A stretch of DNA of 64,000 nt from Metarhizium brunneum (taxonomy: Eukaryota; Ascomycota; Sordariomycetes; Hypocreales; Clavicipitaceae), in contig NC_089425.1 in the NCBI RefSeq assembly GCF_013426205.1, positions 4,340,001 through 4,404,000 on the forward strand, written 5' to 3'. The position numbers were made by a program, and so were the translations under genes. Every line of letters starts with the position of its first letter. The stretch's first letter is position 1. The notes under the pieces are model-generated. The model saw only the letters and a list, made by a program, of their open reading frames with translations. It was not told the origin of the DNA and made no database searches. This document shows positions 57,318 to 64,000 of this stretch, piece by piece.

Positions 57318-57620
57318 CTCGATTCATCGAATAACAGCACTGAGTCTTTGGCATCAAAGGTCCTTGGGTTTCTTGAAGGCCTTGGTGACCAAAACCTCTT
57401 GCAATACAAGAAGTCAGGGAGGGACTTTGCCCTTGATCCCGTGACCGCAGCCCTCGTGTAACCTTCGTGTGACAGGTTACTTGAAAATAATGCCATACAA
57501 GCCCGTGATGTACCAGCCACCTACTGCTTCTTCCGTGACCGTGAGCACGACTTATTCCGTTTGGCCACAGGCCAGTCACCTGTGTCCAAGGACAGTTCAT
57601 CAGCAGAAGTATCGGAATAA
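57318..57620 (+). pseudogene. Coding-like fragment with one internal stop, unknown family
   Basis: The frame reads ESLASKVLGFLEGLGDQNLL, YKKSGRDFALDPVTAALV, stop (57459-57461), then CDRLLENNAIQARDV, YCFFRDREHDLFRLATGQSP and two stops. Composition is strongly protein-like, so this is probably the tail of a broken gene. I cannot name it. Confidence 0.4.
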
Positions 57621-57739
57621 TAGGAGCGTGATTTGTGTGAATGGCGTCTCAAGGGCGTTTCCTGGCAAGTAGTAATAGTATCCTTACCAGACCCTTTATC
57701 CGCTAAATTAAGGCCTAAACTACTGGTTATGAACAGCGC

Positions 57740-59080
57740 CACTTATCTTACCCTTTTATTTACTTACTAAATAGTATTATCTTTTTATTATTTTACTTAG
57801 TTTTTAATATTATAAAATATAAAAGTACCTTAATAAAATATATTAATATTATTAATAAAACCTTATATTTTAATTTATATTATTATAAATCTAGGCTTTT
57901 TTTTAATATATATAATAATATTAAATAATTAATATATATTTTAAGCTAGCTTTTATAATATATTAATAAGATTATATATATTTTATTATTATATTTAGGT
58001 TTTAACTAATTATATAATTATAAACTAAGTATACCTTTTACTTTTAAAGCGCTATTATAATATAATTACTATAAACTAACTAATATAATTCTATTAAGGC
58101 CTTTAATTTTAAGGAAAAAATTTACTAGAATTAAAAAATTACTTTAAGATAAAAGGTTAATTTTATTACTTAGCTTTTTACGAACTCTAATATTAAGTTA
58201 TTTAGGTTATATATTATAATATAAGTTAAGTATACCTAAAATAATTAAGTTATTAGTTAAATTATCTAGGTTTATAAATAAAATATTTTTAGTAATATAT
58301 TTATTATTTATAATTATTCCTTTAATTATAGGTATAATATTTACTTTAACTTTATACTTTTTAAATATATAAGTATTTACTTTTTTAAACCTTTTAAAAT
58401 TATTATTAAAAAATTAAAATAGGAATAAAAATAGCTAAAATTAAATTATAATATATAATATATTCTCTAAGTTTTTAGGCTCTAATAGTAATATACTATC
58501 TAGATATTTATAGTTATCTAGGAATATATTATAATTAATAAAATATTATAAAAATATATAATTATATAAACTAGTATTTCTTATACTTATAATATTAGAA
58601 GTTAAGTTAATCTTAAATAAGAATTAGCTTATTTTATTAATAGTTAACTGTAAACCTCTCTTTTAACGCCTAAAGCTTAATTAACTAGAGCTTATGTTGC
58701 CGCCTAAGGCTATTGAGATTTGGAACTAGATTGCTCTTAGCTGTTATGGACTCGAGCTGGAGGCTCGGGTCTAGGTAGGATCCTAAGCGGAGCCGGCCCG
58801 GACCTGGTACAGATAAACTTTAGGCTACTAAAAACCTTAAGGTCTAGGTAAGACCCTAAGTAGAGCTAAACTGGACCTGGTACAAATAAACTCTAAACTA
58901 AGATAGGGTATATTAGGAAGGATAAGGAGAAGATAAAACCTTTTCTTTTTTCTTTTTTTTTTAAGTTTATTCTTATTATTTAGTGACGTATATATGCAGC
59001 CGCAGGTATAGCCAGTCTATTATATTAGCATCAAATTACATATCAATTAATATTAATTAATATCAAGCCGTACTAACACC
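57740..59080. repeat. AT-rich RIP block 3 with a Ty3/gypsy remnant on the minus strand
   Basis: Between about 58320 and 58150 the minus strand reads NLTNNLIILGILNLYYNI and RVRKKL with stops between. This resembles the region after the protease active site of gypsy polyproteins (L-I-L-G-x-x-W-L). The right end is an LTR-like unit, 58742-59078. Confidence 0.55.
58742..59078 (-). repeat. LTR-like unit with internal 70-bp tandem duplication
   Basis: Bounded by TGTTATGGACTCG on the left and CGTACTAACA on the right, giving TG...CA ends. Two imperfect copies of a 70-bp unit (GGTCTAGGTAGGATCCTAAG and GGTCTAGGTAAGACCCTAAG) lie inside. No target duplication is visible, so it may be one end of the remnant to its left. 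Confidence 0.5.
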
Positions 59081-60337
59081 TCTTATCACGGAAAGATCTG
59101 GGCTGCCTTATCTTATAAAACGCTTAAAAGTTAATATTTATTAAGGCAAAAAAGGTGTTTATATATAATTAAGAGAATAACTATTTAGTTAATTTTACTG
59201 ATCTAGTTCCCTTAATATATTATAAGTAAGGGGAATTATTAAGAGATTATCCTAGAATTTAGGAGGCGGGAAATAGGAATAGCCGTCGCGTTTTTGCTTC
59301 TTTAAAAGGCGGCGGTCCTTTGTGATTTTATTTAAAGCAGCGCCGCGTTTCTGCCCTTTTGTGTCTCGACGCTGCTGGCTTTGTAACGCTGGCATTATTA
59401 AATGGCCAACACATGAGCTTGATGACGGAGGACCTCTCCTTTTTATGCAGTTGTAAGGTCGAGCTGGCGGTTCCAGACATAAGGTGACGTCGCTACATCA
59501 CCTGCTAATTAGCAGAGATACGCGGCGCTTAGTAAGACTGTTAACGCGTCCCACCAGACCATTGTAACATTAACGGGAAGCTCACAGCCTGTAGGAAGCA
59601 TATTATGCTCAACCTTTAACACGACCAGGCGCTCTTAGCTTGCACATACCACGTACACGCACAATCATGTCTGGTCAACAGGTGTCACAAGAACAATGTA
59701 GCTCGCTCCTTAAGGTGACTGAAACCACTGGAGGTGGTTGGTTCAGTCTCGCGCTAAAAAGTGGTCCTTAATGCATAAGTCATCAAGGTCCTGACTCCTG
59801 CGCCACGTACTAGCTATTTTTATTATTACTATTATTTTCTTATTATAATAAGTATATTTAAATATAAATAAGTATATTTAAATATAAATAAGTATATTTA
59901 AATATAAATAAGTATATTTAAATATAAATAAGTATATTTAAATATAAATAAGTATATTTAAATATAAATAAGTAATAAAAGAATAAGCGTACCTAGGAAA
60001 AAAGTCTGGTAAGCCTGCCAAGCAATTTACCTCCAAGGCTCTACCGCAGTCTCTGCCTAAGTCAATCAATATTAAACCAGACCACATGACCGCATTCAAC
60101 ATGGCATCGGGAGGACGTAATCTAGGCGACGAATTTCTTCGCTGGAAACCTGTTCCAGATCCTTGCCGTCCAGACTTTCCCTACCACCGCGGGCTCAACC
60201 TGTCTGTCCGTCCACACAGACGTCCGCCGCCTTTTAGCATCACAGACTACTCGAAAGGACCGGAACGTCGGGAATCTCGGCCAGGAGCTCTCCGATAGCC
60301 GACTCAGAGTGGCCGGTGTCTCCAGCACCCACCCGCG
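59081..60337. other. Mixed DNA; short open frames only
   Basis: Includes GC-richer patches at 59280-59800 and a 34-codon frame at 59667-59771 (MSGQQVSQEQCSSLLKVTET) that may be a gene relic. A frame at 60086-60298 (MTAFNMASGGRNLGDEFLRW) may be the N-terminal part of the kinase-like pseudogene. The 20-bp array is listed separately. Confidence 0.35.
59851..59974. repeat. Tandem array, 20-bp unit, six perfect copies
   Basis: AGTATATTTAAATATAAATA is repeated six times without a mismatch (59851-59970) plus four bases. Each unit contains the 14-bp palindrome TATATTTAAATATA. Confidence 0.95.
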
Positions 60338-61306
60338 AACACATTGCCCGACATCGACTCAAGTGAGCATCAGCTCTACATCATTGAGGAAATCGCTTGT
60401 CAAGATGGAAGAGGCCCTTAACTAGTACGGTGTTGTCTTGATGAACGAGATGGTCAAATTTACGCCGCCAAGATATATGATGCTCTTTATTACTCATGTA
60501 CTGATGAAAAATTTGGTACACCAGTGGATGTTACATGGTTGGCCGATCAACATTAGAGTCGCGAATACGCTGCATACGAGGAGCTGAGCGAAGCCAAAAG
60601 TCGATGGTATTCTAGTGCCCAAGCATTACGGTTCCTGGACCTTCAACATGGCTGTGCAGAACTCTCAGCACCTGCGACCGGTATGCATGATTCTTATGGA
60701 ATGCATCCGGGCTGTAGCATGTAGTTTCTAATCGATTGCCAAAAACTCAATTACTTTTCCCCCGAGCAGCGCCTCTGCATACTCGCCAAGGCTTTGGAGG
60801 TCGAATGCAAGATTAATTTCCGTGGTGTGAGGCATGGAGATTTTGCTCCTAGAAATATTATACTAGAGTATACGGGCGCTGCTGTTCAAAATTATCGGGT
60901 TATGCTGGTTGACTTTAATTCTTCTGCAACCTTTAGCCGACCCAACTGCAATTATACAAGGCAAGAGACGACACGCCCAATCAGCCCTCGTTATCGTTTT
61001 TGGGGCCCATGCCCAAACGAATTCCTGCCATGGGTTCCTTGACCACATTGTTCATGACCGGCAGCTTTCAAAGGGTGGTTGAAGAGTCGGTGGGAGCATT
61101 CTGAAGAGTTTGCGGACCGTACAGAGGAATACATCAGGTCCCTTGACTATGACGAGGCAGTTGAAATGGTCCGGCCCCAGCCAGACGCCGACCATGTCCG
61201 TTCTGCAAGGCTTCCAGTTGCTAATGGGGACACGTCGTTGGTGTATATGACAAGCACCACCTGGGCGAATACCAGAATACGGAGCATTGAACAGCGGAAC
61301 TATTAA
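60338..61306 (+). pseudogene. Kinase-like domain pseudogene
   Basis: Pieces of one protein appear in shifting frames: ERDGQIYAAKIYDALYYSC, a stop after WLADQH, EYAAYEELSE, then a frameshift into VDGILVPKHYGSWTFNM. After a gap comes FSPEQRLCILAKALEVECK, then VRHGDFAPRNIILEY (the H-x-D-x-x-x-x-N catalytic loop) and VMLVDFNSSAT (the D-F-G position, with Asn for Gly). Two further stops follow near 61040-61060 before AFKGWLKSRWEHSEEF. This is a fungal protein-kinase-like family, dead through stops and at least one frameshift. Confidence 0.75.
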
Positions 61307-61906
61307 CGCCTTTACAGAACAGACCCGTATAATAACCCGAACCTATAAAGGGCTACAGGAATCATAACGTGTTAAGGCCCGTCAATACCAGAAAAAGCAA
61401 ATATCGCGCCTAACAGCCTCGTATCGACACCTTGTTGGTCAAACATCGTTACGTGACATGGCAAATGTCTCACTCAGATGCCACCTCAGCCTCACTACCG
61501 CAAATTTGCACTCGGCGTTGTCATTCTGAATGCCGAGACAAAGAGCCTGATAGTGTTGCGACTGTGACGCCACTGGCGGCCTTGCGAGTGTGAGGTGGCT
61601 ATCTCATTGGTGTTCTCATGATTACGCATGTGACAAGTCGCTGGGGGAACGTGAAATGGGTGGTAACGAGGCATCTTGCAGAAAAGAGCAGCCCCAATCA
61701 GTGGTTCTACTCTATTTTTGTGATCGAATGGCTGCATTCAGGCATGGAACATGGGATGAGATGGCTACTCTGGCGCAAAGAGAGCCCGAGCCAAAAAGCA
61801 GTTGAGATCCAAGCCTTCCGTTTCTTTCTGGTACCTCATACGCTGCCCTCATGAGAAGAGGTTCAAATTATTGCAAACCGCTTCCCATGTCATCAACATT
61901 GGAAAC
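61307..61906. other. Intergenic, no gene seen
   Basis: About 600 bp between the kinase pseudogene and the DUF3176 start. Short frames without family features; presumably contains the DUF3176 promoter. Confidence 0.45.
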
Positions 61907-64000
61907 ATGGAAGATCAGTACAGTGAACATGAACGTCGTCTTCGTCATCCTCCGCGGCCGGATTCAGACGATACCCCACGGGCAATTTCGAAAGTCTCCA
62001 GAGATGGCTTCTATCCTCTTCATAACTAGGAGTCGGAGGAATCGCTTTCCCTGGCCCAGGGAGACCACACGCCCTTCAGTGTACTACCCGTCGCCGTTAC
62101 TGTAACTGAGCTACAAGGTCAGGGTCAACCCGTTCATTCCGACGCCAACGGCTCCCCCGAACGAGAGCCCTTCCTGAGGCCTTTGGACAGCCAAAACTCG
62201 GAGTCGGAGTTGCAGACTCGTCTTGAAAACTCCCCCGGGGCAAAGTTCATGGCTGCCCTATCAAGCTCGCCGAGGGTTGAACACAAAGACCATATATTGC
62301 TACAATCTCTCACACTGGACGAGGAAGCTCCACCGAAACCTACTCGTCCAAAGGTCAAACCGTTTTGGAAAGTATGGATATTGGAGATGGCCTGCATTTT
62401 GCTTAGCTTCTCTGCCTTCATTTGTAGGTCATGTTTCAAGTTCTAGATGCGCGCAGGATTCCAAGCACTAATGCACTCATTCCCTTGTCTCAGTAATCGT
62501 CATGGTACTCTCTAAATTCGACCAGCAGAGTGTGCCGGATTTGCCATTAAAGGTCACGCTGAACACGATGCTCTCCTTTTTAGTCACACTGGCGAAGGCG
62601 GCCTTTATGTTTCCCGTCTCAATAGCCATCAGCCGGGCGCAATGGAGCTGGCTTCTCCAGGAGAGGCCTCTCTACGACTTCCACGTCTTCGACCAGGCCA
62701 GTAGGGGAACCTGGGGCTCCCTGGTCCTGTTATGGCGAATCCGCTGCCGCCACTTTATCGCACTTGGGGCGATTCTCATGGTCGTGAGCACCCTGACGTC
62801 TCCAGTTACGCAGCTGGCTATCAATTACGCCGTGCGAGACGTGGTGGCTTCAGGGGAGGCTAATACCTTCGCTGTCCGCACCATCATGTCGCCACAAGAC
62901 CTCGTTGGCTTGGCGACGCAAGGGTCTGTGTCAATAACTACCTTAGGGGGCAGTGAGGGCATGAAGGGATATGCAGGCCCAGGTCCTACGCTTGGAGCGT
63001 TTTGCTCGACTGGAAATTGCACCTTCGATAGGTACCAGTCATTGGGCATCTGCATGGAGATGGTAAACATATCGTCGCAACTTCACATCCAAGAGTTCCA
63101 GGATCCAGAGCCATCGCAGAGGGCCTTGTTTGGTATTCCCAACGACTTTGACATATTCCCGGGGGAGAAGATATGGAAGGCATCCCTGCCTGGCGATTAC
63201 GACTTGATTCACCAAGGTAAGTTGGCATTGATTACGGAAATACTGAATGGACATGACAGCTTCGGGTTTCAAAATAACGAGACCCTATTGCGGACCAGAA
63301 TTGCGTCCTTTGTGCTCATCTATACTGTTCCAGTGATTCACAACATGCCGTCGGACGTCGATGACGCCGCTTACTTGGACTTGGAGTGGTCGGCAAAGTA
63401 CATGGCTGGTATTCCCGAGATACAGCATCAGGCTTTGGAGGTTCTATTCTACCTCTGTGTTCAGTCCTATGAGACAAGTTTCCGCAAGGGCGCGGAGACG
63501 ACTAGCATGGTCGGCTCGCTAGTCAAGCCGCTTGAGCAAGAAACCCATTTCTTCCTGGATATGAATTGCACATCTCAGTTGCATAACAAAACACAGAGTT
63601 GCGAGAGTACCAAGTCTCGATGGAACGACACGATTCGACTTGAGAGTCCAGTCAAGGCCCTCAGAGGGCTTAATTCATCAGAAGGAGGTTTCAGCGCTAA
63701 TTATCGCTCTATGGAAGACATGGCGCAGGAGATGAAACGGGGCCTTACAGGCGCCGCCGAGCTCCTGTACCATCCTCGCTACTTTCCAGACCCAGGTATA
63801 GGGGGCAGGGGAGGTGATTTCGTAGAAAACAACCTCGCAAGTGTCCTCTTTGACCCCATCACCATGATGAACCAAACCCGCCGCAATACTTTCCTGCAAA
63901 ATCTTTATATGAACTTTGCTACCACTTTGTCGTCGACGTAAGCCAGACTAGATGTCCGCAGTTTAAAGCCCTGACACTAATCCTCTACTTCTAAACACTA
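61907..64000 (+). CDS. DUF3176 membrane protein (runs off the window; in-frame TAG near the start)
   Basis: Exons 61907-62423 and 62494-63937 are visible; the last ends at a GTAAGC donor, and the C-terminal exon lies beyond 64000. The start MEDQYSEHERRLRHPPRPDS is followed by TAG at 62027-62029 (codon 41), after which the same frame continues ESEESLSLAQGD without break. A CAG-to-TAG change is the simplest reading; alternatively, an unseen upstream exon may join at this CATAACTAG acceptor. The 69-bp intron joins SFSAFI to LIVMVLSKFDQQ inside the first helices. Transmembrane segments include VWILEMACILLSFSAFI, MLSFLVTLAKAAFMFPVSIA and FIALGAILMVVSTLTSPVTQ. A long extracellular loop with GAFCSTGNCTFDRYQSLGIC and glycosylation sites follows. 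Function unknown. Confidence 0.82.

Noticed and set aside
59821..59974. Tandem repeat considered as a CRISPR array
   Set aside because: Units are directly contiguous with no spacers, and the genome is fungal.

Overview
The window comes from a filamentous ascomycete. Genes carry short 45-90 bp introns with GTAHGT-like donors, CTRAC-type branch points and YAG acceptors. The protein families are typical of Pezizomycotina (NLR, HET, DUF4419, DUF3176, OPT, CorA-like). Long AT-saturated repeat blocks contain retrotransposon genes full of C-to-T and G-to-A changes, the signature of repeat-induced point mutation (RIP). Protein style suggests Hypocreales; that is an inference.

Layout. (1) 1-17.5 kb is gene-sparse but mostly ordinary housekeeping DNA: a DUF7357-like protein (partial), GTP cyclohydrolase II, a secreted Cys-containing protein, RNA polymerase I subunit Rpa43, an FHA protein, complex I subunit NDUFB7/B18, an amino-acid permease, and a DUF4419 gene with one in-frame TGA. 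(2) 18-20.6 kb holds decayed fragments. (3) 20.7-26.1 kb is an AT-rich RIP block with inverted repeats and an inverted solo LTR. (4) 26.3-40.8 kb is an accessory gene island: a nine-exon NLR (alpha/beta hydrolase, NB-ARC, TPR), a CmcJ/AsaB-like oxidoreductase, an Arp1-N/amidase, a small hypothetical gene, a CorA-like transporter and an OPT transporter. (5) 40.9-53.7 kb is a second AT block: repeat modules shared with block one, a RIP-killed zinc-finger fragment, and a full-length 8.07 kb Ty3/gypsy chromovirus-type element with 454-bp LTRs and a CTAGG target duplication. (6) 53.7-64 kb is a graveyard of NACHT-type, HET and kinase-like pseudogenes, a small secreted cysteine-rich protein in AT-rich DNA, and a DUF3176 membrane protein running off the right edge.

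How it fits together. The housekeeping genes are independent units. The accessory part looks like a fast-evolving self/non-self recognition and transport compartment: NLR, HET and NACHT-like sequences sit beside secondary-metabolism-like enzymes and transporters, between repeat blocks sharing the same modules. I spliced the genes by hand so that every exon phase closes; these models are testable with RNA-seq. No entirely new system is proven. The strongest leads are the hydrolase-NLR with a missing N-terminal strand, the retrotransposon whose empty-site paralogue is preserved in the same window, the two single-nonsense genes, and the effector-like small secreted protein.
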